Shown one piece after another: positions 31,543 through 42,038 of a stretch of 64,000 nucleotides of DNA (position 1 is its first letter; each line of letters starts with the position of its first letter). The notes under the pieces were generated by a model. The model was given only the letters and a program-made list of their open reading frames with translations, was not told the DNA's origin and searched no databases. The position numbers and the translations under genes were made by a program. Origin of the DNA: a bacterium (GTDB taxonomy: Bacteria; Bacillota; Bacilli; Lactobacillales; Streptococcaceae); assembly GCA_905221085.1 (NCBI GenBank), contig CAJNBT010000006.1, positions 62,001 to 126,000 of the forward strand, given 5' to 3'.

Positions 31543-32985
31543 TCACTTGTAAAAACTAGTCTTTTCTTCTAAACTTCTACGATAGTCTTCTTCATAGTCG
31601 TAGAGAGGCGTTGGGTAATTACCATCAAAATAAGCGACACAGAGACCACCATTTGGCGCATCTGTTTCAATCCCAATCGAATCAATCAACCCCTCAACAG
31701 AAAGGTAGGTCAGACTGTCCGCACCAATGATTTGGCGAGTTTCTTCGACCGTATGATTAGCCGCAATCAGCTCCTGACGTGTCTGGATATCAATCCCGTA
31801 GAAACATGGATAAGCTAGCGCTGGACTACCAATGGCAACATGAACTTCAGTCGCACCCGCTTCTTTCAAAAGCTGAACGATACGACGAGAGGTTGTTCCA
31901 CGTACAATAGAGTCATCAATCATTACCACACGCTTGCCTTTGACAACACCAGAAACTGCAGACAGTTTCATCCGCACCCCTTGCTCCCGCAATTCTTGAG
32001 TCGGTTGGATAAAGGTACGTTGGGTGTATTGGTTCTTGATGAGGCCCATTTCGTTTGGTAAACCTGATTCTTCCGCAAATCCCATAGCCGCGCTGAGGGA
32101 AGAATTGGGCACACCGACCACGATATCCGCCTCGTGCTTGAATTCACGCGCCAATTGGGCACCCATACGTTTACGTGCCGTATGGACATTGACACCATGA
32201 ATGTTAGAATCAGGGCGGGCAAAATAGATATACTCCATAGAACAGATTGCTAACTGAGTATCATCTGTATAGCTATCATACTGGATGCCCTTGTCATCAA
32301 TGATCACAATCTCACCTGGCTTCAAATCACGAATCCATTCAGCACCAATAACCTCAAAAGCACAGGTTTCAGAGGAAACAACCACCGCTCCGTTGGCCAT
32401 TTTCCCGATAGAAAGTGGACGGAAACCATTGGGGTCAAGAGCCGCAATCAACTTGTCCTCAAACAGCAAGATATAGGCAAAACCACCTTTGACAAGACTG
32501 AGCGCTTCCTTGATTTTTCCCATCAAGTTCGGATTGTGACTGCGACGAATGAGATGAGCCAATATTTCCGAGTCCGAAGTCGCGCTGAAAATCGCTCCTC
32601 TATCTTCCAATTCTTTCTTGAGAGAGGCCGCATTGGTCAAGTTTCCATTATGAGCCAATCCAAACTGCATATCGTGAAAACGGAAGAGGAAGGGCTGAAT
32701 GTTATCTACAGAAGCTTCGCCAGCAGTCGCATAACGCACATGCCCAATCGCACTAGTTCCCGTCAATTTATCCAAATTAGCAGGATTTCTGAAGACTTCT
32801 GATAAAAGTCCCATGTCACGATGGCGCTTCAATTGTCCCTGATCATTGGAGAGGATTCCTGCCCCCTCCTGACCACGGTGCTGAAGACTATGGAGACCAA
32901 AATAGGTCAATTTAGCAGCATCTGGATGTCCCCAGATACCGAAAACACCACATTCTTCATTAAGAGATTTTACTTCGTATGTCAT
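31543..32985 (-). CDS. purF: Amidophosphoribosyltransferase
   Basis: This 480-residue enzyme makes phosphoribosylamine from PRPP and glutamine, the committed step. An 11-residue propeptide (MTYEVKSLNEE) precedes Cys12 in CGVFGIWG, which becomes the N-terminal nucleophile after processing. The PRPP-binding motif VVMIDDSIVRGTTS is intact. The protein is a target of feedback inhibition by purine nucleotides. Confidence 0.96.
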   Translation of the reverse strand: MTYEVKSLNEECGVFGIWGHPDAAKLTYFGLHSLQHRGQEGAGILSNDQGQLKRHRDMGLLSEVFRNPANLDKLTGTSAIGHVRYATAGEASVDNIQPFLFRFHDMQFGLAHNGNLTNAASLKKELEDRGAIFSATSDSEILAHLIRRSHNPNLMGKIKEALSLVKGGFAYILLFEDKLIAALDPNGFRPLSIGKMANGAVVVSSETCAFEVIGAEWIRDLKPGEIVIIDDKGIQYDSYTDDTQLAICSMEYIYFARPDSNIHGVNVHTARKRMGAQLAREFKHEADIVVGVPNSSLSAAMGFAEESGLPNEMGLIKNQYTQRTFIQPTQELREQGVRMKLSAVSGVVKGKRVVMIDDSIVRGTTSRRIVQLLKEAGATEVHVAIGSPALAYPCFYGIDIQTRQELIAANHTVEETRQIIGADSLTYLSVEGLIDSIGIETDAPNGGLCVAYFDGNYPTPLYDYEEDYRRSLEEKTSFYK

Positions 32986-33146
32986 TTTTTATACCTAATT
33001 TTTATTTGTGTATCATTCCTTCAGTAGAGCGGAATAATACGGTAGGAGCTCGTTTCACTCACAAAATAAATCCTTCGCAATCATCATGAGCTAGAGCTAC
33101 ACGACTTTTACATTACTGATACTATCTATTAGAAAATCTGTAAGTC

Positions 33147-36100
33147 CTATTTTCCAGTAAAGTATTTAACCGCCGATGCGAAGAGGTGCTGGTCTTTATT
33201 TCCTGGGATGTTTTGGAAAAGACCGTCCTCATAGCGTTCTGAGTGACCCATCTTACCGATGATTTGGCCGTTCTTGCTGGTAATTCCTTCGATAGCATGG
33301 ACAGAACCATTCGGATTGTACTTAGAATCCATACTTGGTTTTCCATCAAAGTCAACATATTGGCTGAAGATTTGTCCATTGTCACGGAGTTCAGCGAATT
33401 CCTCAGCCGTCACGACAAACTTCCCTTCACCATGCGAAACAGGAATAGCGTGGATATCGCCTACTTGCACACCAGCTAACCATGGTGAGTTGGTATTGGC
33501 AATACGGGTTTCCACCATCTTGGCCACGTGTTGATTGGCATCATTGTAGAAGAGGGTTGGACTCGTACTGCTGGCATCCTCGAAGTTTCCGTATGGAAGA
33601 AGACCTGATTTAACAAGAGCCTGGAATCCATTACAGATACCGATAATCAAGCCACCACGGACGATAAAGCTATCAATAGCCACACGGACTTTTTCATTGA
33701 GCAGGATATTGACAATAAACTTAGCTGAACCATCTGGTTCGTCCGCAGCTGAGAAGCCACCTGCAAAGAAGAGAATGTTAGCTTTACTGATGTTGTCAAC
33801 CATAGTTTCAACTGAATTGACAATGGCTTCTTCATTCAAGGTCACAAATGGCACCAAGTTGACCTCTGCACCTTCTTTCTCAAATGCCTTGGCTGAGTCA
33901 TATTCTGAGTTGGTTCCTGGGAAGACTGGGATGTAAACCACAGGTTTTTCAACCTTTTCTTTGGCTTTAATCACAACATCTGATGCCACAGCTGGTACTT
34001 CAGCCAGTTCTTTCGCTTGGGTAAATTCTGTTGGGTAAACTTCTTCCAGTTTTCCTTGGAAGGCACTGTCAAGTTTCTGTCCATCTAGCTTCACACCGTT
34101 GACAAGGAGTGTAAAGTTTGCACTTGTTTGACCGATTTTCTCTACTCCAACAATTTCTTCAGGAGATGTGAAGACAAATCCACCCAATTGAGCTATCAAA
34201 GCCGTTTCAAGTTCAGGCAAGGTTACTTCTGCACCGATATGATTTCCAAAAGTAGCAAGTGCCAAACTTTCAACCACACCACCATATTTGACAGCTGATG
34301 CAGATGTCACTTTGTGACCAGCTTGGATGTCTTCAAACTGAGCAAAATTAGACTTAATCAAGTCAAAATCAATCTCTGTAGAGAGGGCTTGACCTGGGAT
34401 GTAGTAGATATTTTCTCCAGCAGCTTTAAATTCTGGAGAGAGCACATTACGGCTATCTGCCGTCGTCACCCCAAAGGCAACCAAGGTTGGCGGAACGGTC
34501 AATTCTTCAAAAGTACCAGACATGGAGTCCTTACCACCGATAGATGGCAAACCAAGCTGAATTTGTGCCTCGATAGAGCCTAGGAGAGCTGCTACTGGCT
34601 GACCAAAACGCTCAGCTTGTTTATCCATGCGCTCGAAATACTCTTGGTAAGAGAAACGAGCCTTAGACCAGTTTGCACCAGCAGCCACCAAACGAGCAGT
34701 TGCTTCGATAACCGCATAAGCAGCACCATGGTATGGAGACCATTCTGCCACATAAGGGTTGAAACCTTGGGCCATGACTGACGCAGTATGAGTCACACCG
34801 TGTTGAACTGGTAATTTCTGCACAGATGCCTCAGTTGGTGTGAGTTGGTAGCGTCCGCCAAGTGGGTGATTGACTGTTGAACGACCAACAGAGCAATCAA
34901 AGATAGTCTGCAATCCTTTTTGACTCGCATGGTTGAGGTCAGATAGAACCGTAAGGGTATCTGCTTCAAGGGTGTCAGCAGATGTTTGACGTTCTTCTGG
35001 AAGCTTGACATCTTTGTCCACAACCTTGGCATCAACAACGACACGCACACCGTTGGTATCTAGGAAACGACGTTCCAAGTCGACAATCGTTTCACCATTC
35101 CAGTGCATGACTAGATTTGGTTTTTCAGTCACTGTCGCAACCACAACAGCATCAATATTCTCTTTGTTACATTCTACAACAAAGGCATCTACGTCCTCAG
35201 GACGAACCACCACAGCCATCCGTTCTTGAGATTCAGAGATGGCAATTTCGGTACCATTCAAGCCCTGGTATTTAAGAGGCACCTTGTTGAGGTCGATTTC
35301 AAGACCGTCTGCCAATTCACCGATGGCTACACAGACACCACCAGCACCAAAGTCGTTGGATTTCTTGATGAGACGAGTGACAGCACCATTACGGAAGAGG
35401 CGCTGAATCTTACGTTCTTCGATGGCATTCCCTTTTTGAACCTCAGCTCCAGCAGTTTCCACAGACTCAACCGTTTGAACCTTAGAAGAGCCCGTCGCAC
35501 CACCGACACCATCACGTCCAGTCTTACCTCCAAGGAGGATAATGACATCACCAGCTTCCGGTTTTTCACGGACCACATTGCCCTTAGGAGCCGCACCGAC
35601 AACAGCACCTAGCTCCATACGTTTAGCTACAAATCCTGGGTGGAAGTACTCGCGAACATAGGTCGTCGCAAGCCCAATCTGGTTACCATATGAAGAATAA
35701 CCATGAGCCGCTGTTTTAGAAATGACTTGTTGTGGCAGCTTACCAGCACGCGTTCCCGAAATCGGTGCTGTAATATCACCCGCACCTGAGATACGCATAG
35801 CTTGGTAAACATATGAGCGACCTGACAATGGGTCACGAATGGCTCCACCGATACAGGTAGCAGCACCACCAAATGGCTCAATCTCAGTTGGGTGGTTATG
35901 AGTTTCATTTTTAAACATGAGGAGCCATGGTTCTTTCACACCATCAACGTCCACTTCGATTTCTACTGAGCAAGCATTGATTTCATCTGACACTTCCATA
36001 TCATCCAAACGTCCATTAGCACGCTCATATCGACCGAAAATAGTCGCCATATCCATCAAGGTTTGAGGTTTTTCAGAACGCCCCAACTCCTCACGCATGG

Positions 36101-36872
36101 CAATATACTTATCATAGGTCGCCTGCAATTGCTTTTGGAATTTAGAAGCTGAAAAGTCGATGTGTTTCAACTCTGTCTCAAAAGTTGTATGACGGCAGTG
36201 GTCAGACCAGTAAGTGTCCAAAACCTTGAGTTCTGTTTCCGTCGGCACGCGCCCGATTGATTTGAAATAGTCTTGGATAAAGAGCAAATCATCCACTTCC
36301 ATGGCCATCCCTTGCTCGGCCTTGTAGCGGGCAAAGTCTTCTGCTGTATAGCTTTCAAAGAAAGTCAATTTAGGAATGGTCTTGTCTGACTCTGAAAATT
36401 CCTGCTTGGCAATCCCTGTCGTAATGTCCTTGAAACGAGAATCAACTGGATTAAGCAAGTAGTTTTTGACTGCTTCTAACTCCGTCGCGTCAATATCTTT
36501 ATTGACCAAGTAAAGTTGGGCTGTATTAACTGTCACATCACTCGAACTTCCTAGTAAAAGCAAGGCTTCCTGTGAAGATACTGCACGCTGGTCAAACTGC
36601 CCTGGCAGGCTTTCAATAGCAAAGAAAGCATAGTTAGCCAGATCCGCCTGCACAGTCGCTTCGTCCAAGACATGGTCTGTCACCTGCTCAGAGAAGATGT
36701 GTTTCTCTGCAGGCGCAAACAAGTCCTCTGCCAAATCAAATACATCATACACTTGCACGATGCGAATACTTTTCAAACTTGACAGTCCCAAGTTGTGCTG
36801 GAGCTCTCTTACCAAACTCTCTGACTTGACCTGAAAATCAGCCTTTTTTTCAACAAAAATACGTTTATCCAT
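33147..36872 (-). CDS. purL: Phosphoribosylformylglycinamidine synthase, single-chain
   Basis: This 1241-residue protein is the large fused PurL that contains both synthase and glutaminase domains. The synthase half has NETHNHPTEIEPFGGAATCIGG split over the ATP-binding site, and the C-terminal class I glutaminase has the nucleophile Cys in GICNGFQ and the His/Glu pair near SHGEGKF. The ATG at 36872 is used rather than the TTG immediately before it. It lies between purC and purF in the same direction. Confidence 0.96.
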   Translation of the reverse strand: MDKRIFVEKKADFQVKSESLVRELQHNLGLSSLKSIRIVQVYDVFDLAEDLFAPAEKHIFSEQVTDHVLDEATVQADLANYAFFAIESLPGQFDQRAVSSQEALLLLGSSSDVTVNTAQLYLVNKDIDATELEAVKNYLLNPVDSRFKDITTGIAKQEFSESDKTIPKLTFFESYTAEDFARYKAEQGMAMEVDDLLFIQDYFKSIGRVPTETELKVLDTYWSDHCRHTTFETELKHIDFSASKFQKQLQATYDKYIAMREELGRSEKPQTLMDMATIFGRYERANGRLDDMEVSDEINACSVEIEVDVDGVKEPWLLMFKNETHNHPTEIEPFGGAATCIGGAIRDPLSGRSYVYQAMRISGAGDITAPISGTRAGKLPQQVISKTAAHGYSSYGNQIGLATTYVREYFHPGFVAKRMELGAVVGAAPKGNVVREKPEAGDVIILLGGKTGRDGVGGATGSSKVQTVESVETAGAEVQKGNAIEERKIQRLFRNGAVTRLIKKSNDFGAGGVCVAIGELADGLEIDLNKVPLKYQGLNGTEIAISESQERMAVVVRPEDVDAFVVECNKENIDAVVVATVTEKPNLVMHWNGETIVDLERRFLDTNGVRVVVDAKVVDKDVKLPEERQTSADTLEADTLTVLSDLNHASQKGLQTIFDCSVGRSTVNHPLGGRYQLTPTEASVQKLPVQHGVTHTASVMAQGFNPYVAEWSPYHGAAYAVIEATARLVAAGANWSKARFSYQEYFERMDKQAERFGQPVAALLGSIEAQIQLGLPSIGGKDSMSGTFEELTVPPTLVAFGVTTADSRNVLSPEFKAAGENIYYIPGQALSTEIDFDLIKSNFAQFEDIQAGHKVTSASAVKYGGVVESLALATFGNHIGAEVTLPELETALIAQLGGFVFTSPEEIVGVEKIGQTSANFTLLVNGVKLDGQKLDSAFQGKLEEVYPTEFTQAKELAEVPAVASDVVIKAKEKVEKPVVYIPVFPGTNSEYDSAKAFEKEGAEVNLVPFVTLNEEAIVNSVETMVDNISKANILFFAGGFSAADEPDGSAKFIVNILLNEKVRVAIDSFIVRGGLIIGICNGFQALVKSGLLPYGNFEDASSTSPTLFYNDANQHVAKMVETRIANTNSPWLAGVQVGDIHAIPVSHGEGKFVVTAEEFAELRDNGQIFSQYVDFDGKPSMDSKYNPNGSVHAIEGITSKNGQIIGKMGHSERYEDGLFQNIPGNKDQHLFASAVKYFTGK

Positions 36873-36928
36873 CAATCCTTATTCCTTTATTTCAGCTCTT
36901 GCAATATCCCCAAACAGCCTTGAGGTTG

Positions 36929-37636
36929 TTATTTCAATTCCTGCAACTTTTCCCAAACAATCTCGTAAACGTCTGTTAGCTCTCCCAATCCTCTACGGAA
37001 AACATCCTTATCCATGTGATTACCATCCGCATCCCACAAACGGCAGTTATCTGGTGAAAATTCGTCTGCCAAGATAATCTTGCCATCCTTATCAAAACCG
37101 AACTCTAGCTTAAAGTCAATCAACTTAAGCCCAATCTCAGCAAACCAGGCCTTCAAAAGTTCATTGATTAGACGAGTTTCTTCCTTCAAGTAGGAAATCT
37201 GCTGGTCATCCGCAATCTTTAGGAATTTCACATGCTCGTCATTGATAAATGGATCATCCAAATCATCATTTTTATAGTAAAATTCGACAATCGGAGTCTC
37301 AAATGCGATACCTTCGTCTACGCCAAAACGTTTTGAAAAGGAACCAGCCGTGTAGTTGCGAAGCACAACCTCGAGAGGAATAATCTTAACCTTTTTATTG
37401 AGTTGTTCCGTATCTGAAAGTTTCTCCACAAAGTGAGTCGCCACACCAGCCGCATTTAATTTCTCAAAAATAAAAGATGAAATCTGATTATTCAAGACTC
37501 CCTTACCTGCAATCTGCTCCTTCTTGACACCATTGAAAGCAGTCGCCTGATCCTTGTAAGTTGAAATAATAAGATTTTCATCCTCTGTTGTATAGATATC
37601 TTTAGCTTTTCCCGAATAGATCAATTGTTTTGACAT
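36929..37636 (-). CDS. purC: SAICAR synthetase
   Basis: This 235-residue enzyme joins CAIR and aspartate. [19 protein letters not shown] at the start and [15 protein letters not shown] in the middle are diagnostic. The start was set at 37636; the longer open frame up to 37807 crosses the promoter. It is the first gene of the purine run and has a clear promoter with PurBox-like sequences. Confidence 0.96.
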   Translation of the reverse strand: MSKQLIYSGKAKDIYTTEDENLIISTYKDQATAFNGVKKEQIAGKGVLNNQISSFIFEKLNAAGVATHFVEKLSDTEQLNKKVKIIPLEVVLRNYTAGSFSKRFGVDEGIAFETPIVEFYYKNDDLDDPFINDEHVKFLKIADDQQISYLKEETRLINELLKAWFAEIGLKLIDFKLEFGFDKDGKIILADEFSPDNCRLWDADGNHMDKDVFRRGLGELTDVYEIVWEKLQELK

Positions 37637-37668
37637 TTTAAAGTTCGCCTTTCGTATTACTTGAGCAC

Positions 37669-37714
37669 ATTCTACCACAAAAAAACTAAAATTACAAGGA
37701 TTTAACCGAATAAA
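37669..37714 (-). promoter_or_regulatory. purC promoter with a PurBox-like site
   Basis: On the minus strand -35 TTGTAA (37692-37697) and -10 TAGAAT (37669-37674) are 17 bp apart. Upstream, AACCGAATAAA (37704-37714, plus strand) resembles the PurR-binding PurBox AWWWCCGAACWWT with a T in place of C. PurR control of the purine operon is established in related cocci and inferred here. Confidence 0.65.
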
Positions 37715-37806
37715 TAACGTAGCGCCCTCAAAAATCATAAAGAAAAAAACTGCAAGAAGAATCTTTCTCACAGTTTTAAAATCATTTAACTCTAAAAACA
37801 CGAACA

Positions 37807-39156
37807 TTACTCTTTGTTCAAAAATTGATCCAAATAATAACGCAGGTAACTTTTCTTGCCCGTAATCATCTGTAGGCGGCCTTCCACCCCGTAACGAAGT
37901 CTTTCAGCCTGCTCAGAAGTTAGATTAGTCTCCGCCTCAATTTTAAAGAAATTTCCTTTCTCAGTCTTAGTTGCTGTCGCATCAATACTTGTAATAGTAG
38001 AATCTAGGAAAAGTTGATTCTTGGCATCATGAGTCGTCGTATAGCGAACAGAATCACCGACCTTGATTCTTGCTACATCTTTTGAACTTAGATAAGCTGT
38101 GAGTTTGGCTTTCCCTTCTTTTTCCAAGGACGGATAGAGTTGGGCTAGTAGGGCGCCTTCTGCAACCATGGTAGAGTCACTGGTTTCAGGATTAAGATGA
38201 AGCACCCCATCCTCACTCGCCGTAATTTTCCCCTTGTCTAAAAGATTTCCCTGTACCTTCTTGCCTGACTCTGCTTCCAAGATTTTCTGGTCTAGAAGGG
38301 TCAATTCCTGACCAACCTTTGCCAAGTGTTGGGATTTAAGGGATTCCAATTGACTGCTTAAGCCTGACGCATAGGCTTGCTGGGTACCTGAACCTGCATA
38401 CTGGACACGGTAAGTAGCGAGACTAGATTCTAACTGAGAAAGCTGCGCTTCAACCTGCGCAACTGCTTGTGCCTTAGCTTGCGGATTTTCCTCACCCTGA
38501 GACTTGTAGGACTGGTAGAGAGAGTAGGCTAGATTCTGACTGGCCAAGGAAGCACCTGTTTCAATAGCTGACTTAGCTGTCTGGTAATCGCGAATTTTAG
38601 CCTCTGTTTGACTAATGAGGTTCCCGATTTCAGCTTGGGTTTGACTAGCTGCTGCATTCTGGGACGCGATGGTCTCATTTTGTTGCGATGTACTAGCCCT
38701 AAGACTACCTGCTTGACTGATGTAGTCGCGAAAGGTGGCTTGGTAGCCAAATTTATCCTCCTCTGGAAAGTGGTTCTCCCCTTCTTGCAGGCTCTTTTGC
38801 AAATACTCCAATTGCTTTTTTTGATCCTTAAGCATGTCCAACTGACTGCCATAAGCCTCTGCTTGGACACCTTCTGCCCCTTCCTGGTATTGAACAAGAA
38901 GCTCCCCCTTCTTGACCAGCTTATTTTCTTCCAAATGATTGACAAGAATACGATTGTTGCTAGTAGACTGGATATTTGCAAGGATACGACTAGGCTCGAC
39001 AGTAGCTCTAGTAGACAAACTCATCTCCTTCTCTGCAAATGTTGCAAAGCCAAGCAAAAACACGAGCAGAAGGGACATGGGGACAATCACCCGACTGGAA
39101 AAATTATGGTAACGACGGTTATAAAACTCCGCACTTTCTAAAAATTCTGGTTTCAT
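37807..39156 (-). CDS. comB: Competence-factor transport accessory protein ComB
   Basis: This 449-residue HlyD-family membrane fusion protein works with ComA in export of the competence peptide and, in several strains, of bacteriocins. It has one N-terminal membrane helix ([19 protein letters not shown]), a long coiled-coil middle rich in Gln/Ala/Glu (about 100-290), and a beta-rich C-terminal region. It starts 12 bp after comA ends. Length and neighbours match pneumococcal ComB. Confidence 0.95.
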   Translation of the reverse strand: MKPEFLESAEFYNRRYHNFSSRVIVPMSLLLVFLLGFATFAEKEMSLSTRATVEPSRILANIQSTSNNRILVNHLEENKLVKKGELLVQYQEGAEGVQAEAYGSQLDMLKDQKKQLEYLQKSLQEGENHFPEEDKFGYQATFRDYISQAGSLRASTSQQNETIASQNAAASQTQAEIGNLISQTEAKIRDYQTAKSAIETGASLASQNLAYSLYQSYKSQGEENPQAKAQAVAQVEAQLSQLESSLATYRVQYAGSGTQQAYASGLSSQLESLKSQHLAKVGQELTLLDQKILEAESGKKVQGNLLDKGKITASEDGVLHLNPETSDSTMVAEGALLAQLYPSLEKEGKAKLTAYLSSKDVARIKVGDSVRYTTTHDAKNQLFLDSTITSIDATATKTEKGNFFKIEAETNLTSEQAERLRYGVEGRLQMITGKKSYLRYYLDQFLNKE

Positions 39157-39168
39157 CCTCTCCTCTTT

Positions 39169-41322
39169 CTAGCTATTTACCAAATGGGCATAAAATCCAC
39201 CCTGTGCAAGCAAATCAGCATGATTTCCTTCTTCAACAATCTTGCCCTGATCCAAGACAACAACCTTCTCTGTCCGCTCTGCAATGGTCAAGCGGTGGGC
39301 GATGAAAATCAAGGTCTTGTCTAAAGCCATGAGATTATCGACAATTCGCTTCTCTGTCAAAATATCCAAACTGCTGGTCGCTTCATCCAAAATCAAGACC
39401 GGTGCATCTGTCAAGAGAGCACGCGCCAGAGCGATTCTCTGACGTTGACCACCTGAAATCCCTGCTCCATCCGAAGTCAATTCCGTCTGGTAATTCAGAG
39501 GCATGCGCTCAATGTCCTCCCGAATCTCTGCCAATTCGACCGCCCGTAAGATATCCTCTTGAGTCGTCCCTTCCTTGGCCCCAAGGAGAAGATTCTCCAA
39601 AATCGTTCCGTTAAAGACATAAGGATGTTGAGGCAGATAGTTGATATACTGACGCAGAGCCTTTTTATCAATCTGATTGAGATTGACACCACCCAGACTA
39701 ATCTCTCCCTGACTTGGGTCGTAAAAATTAACCATCATCTTGGCCAAGGTCGTCTTACCTGACCCTGAAATTCCCACAAAAGCCACCTTAGAGCCTTGGG
39801 GAATAGTCAAATTGATATCCGACAAGACATCTCGACCATAGCCATACTTGTAGGAAACCTGCTTGAAGGTCATCTCTCCCTTCATCAAGCTCAAATCCTC
39901 AACTGTTTTCTTCTCCTCAAACTCAGAAGCTACCAGATAAACCTCATTCAGACGGTTATTAGCAACTTGCGCTGTCTGAAGCTTGGTTTGCAGGTTGATG
40001 ATATTTTCCAAAGGATTGGTAAAGTAAACAAGCAAGGTATTATAGGTAATCAACTGTCCCAAACTCATCTTGCCATCCATGACCAGAACAGCCCCCATCC
40101 AGAGAATGCCGACATTGAGCAAGAGATGGGCAACTTTTTTCAGAGCCTTTTGCTGACTCTCTGCTCGACTATAGGTAAAGGATTTTTTCAGATAATCCAC
40201 AAATTCCTTGTCAATCTTTTGGTAGCGTGAACTTTCACTAGTCAAGGACTTGATAGTCTCAATACCGTTGATGTCCTCGATGATAGAAGAAGACAGAACC
40301 GCATTGGCTTCCATGGTGTCCCGATTCATCTTTTCAAACGGCTTCATAAAGGCAAAGATAATCACTGTGTAGATAGGCAGCGCCAATAAGGTCATGAAAA
40401 AGAGATTGGTATTTTGTGAAAATAAAACAAGGGAAATAATGACAACCGTTGACACATCTAGGAAAATCGAAAGGATGGTCGAAGCCAGCGCATCGATAAT
40501 ACTGTTAGCATCTGTAAAACGAGACACGATTTCCCCTGTCCGACGTGTCGCAAAAAAAGACATAGGCAGGTGAAAAACATGCTTGATATAGGACAAAATC
40601 ACGTCAATCGACAAGCGTTGCCCCAAAACAAGTAAGAGATACTCCTGAGCGTAAGACAAGACCTGCTGGAGAATATAGACGATAACCAGCCCAATAGAAA
40701 TAATCCCAAGCGTCGAACGCATCTGATCTGGCACATAGGTATCAATGATAGACTGCAGATAATAAGAACCCACAATATTAATCAAGGTTACCAAGAGTGT
40801 CGCCAAAACGATATTGGCAATCAAGCCACGCTGCTTCACTAATATAGGGATAAAAGAGAGCAAACCATTCTTTTGATCCTTATGAGGCTTGTAGTCTGGA
40901 CTAGGTGCCATAAACAGAGTCACTCCTGTCCATTCTTCCGCAAAACGCTCACGTGGCAGTTTAGTCAACTTCACCCCAGGATCTGGATCGGCAATATGAA
41001 TGCTATTCTTGTCCTGCCCAGTCACCACATAGTAGTGGAGCAATTTTCCTTCCTTAAGCACATGAGCAACAAAAGGAAAAGTCAAATCTGGCAAGTCAAA
41101 GAGCGTCATATCCGCCTTAATTGCTCGCGTCTCAAAACCAATCTCCTCTGCCACCTTGACCAAGCCCAAAGCCGTCGTCCCATCCATGGTCGTCTTGGCC
41201 AATTCTCGCAAGTGAGCCAAAGAATAATAGCTACCATAGTAACCAAAAACCATGGCTAATGAAGCTACACCGCAATCCATCTGATCCACCTGCGGACGAT
41301 AGTGACGTTTCCCAAATTTCAT
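39169..41322 (-). CDS. comA: Competence/bacteriocin ABC exporter-protease ComA
   Basis: This 717-residue transporter cleaves double-glycine leaders and exports the mature peptide. The C39 peptidase domain has catalytic Cys17 in QVDQMDCGVASL and His in KLLHYYVVTG, then Asp in IADPDPG. Six membrane helices follow (about 160-430), then the nucleotide-binding domain with Walker A GISGSGKTT, signature ISGGQRQR and Walker B VLILDEATSS. The second ATG, at 41322, gives the pneumococcal length and correct spacing from AAGGAG. It lies at the end of the bacteriocin cluster and is preceded by a ComE-type repeat. Confidence 0.97.
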   Translation of the reverse strand: MKFGKRHYRPQVDQMDCGVASLAMVFGYYGSYYSLAHLRELAKTTMDGTTALGLVKVAEEIGFETRAIKADMTLFDLPDLTFPFVAHVLKEGKLLHYYVVTGQDKNSIHIADPDPGVKLTKLPRERFAEEWTGVTLFMAPSPDYKPHKDQKNGLLSFIPILVKQRGLIANIVLATLLVTLINIVGSYYLQSIIDTYVPDQMRSTLGIISIGLVIVYILQQVLSYAQEYLLLVLGQRLSIDVILSYIKHVFHLPMSFFATRRTGEIVSRFTDANSIIDALASTILSIFLDVSTVVIISLVLFSQNTNLFFMTLLALPIYTVIIFAFMKPFEKMNRDTMEANAVLSSSIIEDINGIETIKSLTSESSRYQKIDKEFVDYLKKSFTYSRAESQQKALKKVAHLLLNVGILWMGAVLVMDGKMSLGQLITYNTLLVYFTNPLENIINLQTKLQTAQVANNRLNEVYLVASEFEEKKTVEDLSLMKGEMTFKQVSYKYGYGRDVLSDINLTIPQGSKVAFVGISGSGKTTLAKMMVNFYDPSQGEISLGGVNLNQIDKKALRQYINYLPQHPYVFNGTILENLLLGAKEGTTQEDILRAVELAEIREDIERMPLNYQTELTSDGAGISGGQRQRIALARALLTDAPVLILDEATSSLDILTEKRIVDNLMALDKTLIFIAHRLTIAERTEKVVVLDQGKIVEEGNHADLLAQGGFYAHLVNS

Positions 41323-41340
41323 ATCCATCTCCTTTTCCTA

Positions 41341-41492
41341 ATACTCAATGAAAATCAAAGAGCAAACTAGGAAACTAGCCGCAGGCTGCTCAAAACACTG
41401 TTTTGAGGTTGTAGATAGGACTGACGAAGTCAGTCACATCTATACAGCAAGGCGACGTTGACGTGGTTTGAATTTGATTTTCGAAGAGTATA
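41341..41492 (-). repeat. BOX element with boxA, boxB and boxC
   Basis: This 152-bp copy has the core GCAAGGCGACGTTGACGTGG at one end and ATACTCAATGAAAATCAAAG at the other. Inside is a boxB-like part that includes GACTGACGAAGTCAGTC. It separates the comA ribosome binding site from the com promoter. Confidence 0.88.
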
Positions 41493-41511
41493 AACTCATC
41501 TGATAACAACT

Positions 41512-41579
41512 ATCTTACCCCAATTCTCAAACAAAAACTGGACTTCCTTCCCAAATGCACCTATCTCCCTCCCAAATGC
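41512..41579 (-). promoter_or_regulatory. ComE-type direct repeat and -10 of the comAB promoter
   Basis: Two identical 9-mers GCATTTGGG (minus strand; 41571-41579 and 41550-41558) are separated by exactly 12 bp, the 9-12-9 spacing of ComE sites. A -10 TAAGAT (41512-41517) lies 32 bp further, a typical distance for early competence genes. comAB is known to be ComE-activated in pneumococcus; this site differs from the usual repeat and might be read by the local regulator at 44910. Confidence 0.75.
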
Positions 41580-41590
41580 ACTTTTGGGAT

Positions 41591-41621
41591 AAAAAAATAG
41601 GTAGAACAAACGCCCTACCTA
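41591..41621 (-). terminator. Terminator between bacteriocin cluster and comA
   Basis: On the minus strand TAGGTAG-N10-CTACCTA is followed by seven T. It directly follows the small membrane protein gene at 41632 and insulates comAB. A second, slightly altered copy is at 41927-41956. Confidence 0.85.
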
Positions 41622-41631
41622 AAATATATAT

Positions 41632-41820
41632 TTATTTCTTTTTCTTCCTAACTTTTTTGTCAATCATGTACAAAACGATAATCGAAAACAGCGGTGGTAC
41701 AATATAACTCTTTTCACTCATTGTCAGCTGAAATCCCAGAGTTGCTAGTATCTTAAAGATGAAAATATTCATTAAAAATAGAAAAACAAATACTAAAAAA
41801 TATTTTAAAATCTTATTCAT
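41632..41820 (-). CDS. Small membrane protein, possible immunity protein
   Basis: This 62-residue protein has two membrane helices (starting MNKILKYFLVFVFLFLMNIF) and a strongly basic end (DKKVRKKKK). Small two-helix proteins with basic ends next to bacteriocin genes are commonly immunity proteins, which is the inferred role. The ATG at 41820 follows GGAAG with 7-bp spacing; the in-frame TTG 21 bp upstream lacks one. It is flanked by two copies of the same terminator and partial ComE-type repeats, so it may form its own transcript. Confidence 0.6.
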   Translation of the reverse strand: MNKILKYFLVFVFLFLMNIFIFKILATLGFQLTMSEKSYIVPPLFSIIVLYMIDKKVRKKKK

Positions 41821-41904
41821 TTTTTTCTTCCACTTTCCCAATTTCTATACCTATTTTATCATATTTTATCAAAAAATACATGTACCCCCCAAAAAAATAA
41901 ACAC

Positions 41905-41956
41905 CTCAACTGCACTTTTTTTGGCAAAAAATAGGCAGAACAAACGTCCTACCTAC
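41905..41956 (-). repeat. Second terminator plus ComE-like half site
   Basis: The hairpin AGGTAG...CTGCCT followed by TTTTTT (minus strand, 41927-41956) is a diverged copy of the one at 41598-41621. It is followed, as in the comA copy, by GCAGTTGAG (41905-41913), which fits a ComE half site; a second half is not recognisable at the 12-bp distance. Confidence 0.5.
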
Positions 41957-42038
41957 TAAAAATATGGTATGAAAGGAAATTGATGTTTTACTGTCATCCT
42001 AGGCAAGCTTGGGACAAATAAATCATTGATAGTAACCT

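Noticed and set aside
37637..37807. 57-residue N-terminal extension of PurC
   Set aside because: It crosses the consensus promoter and PurBox-like site; the family starts at [15 protein letters not shown].
41983..42021. Short plus-strand frame MFYCHPRQAWDK behind AAAGGAAA
   Set aside because: Isolated, opposite in direction to all bacteriocin genes and not repeated; probably chance.
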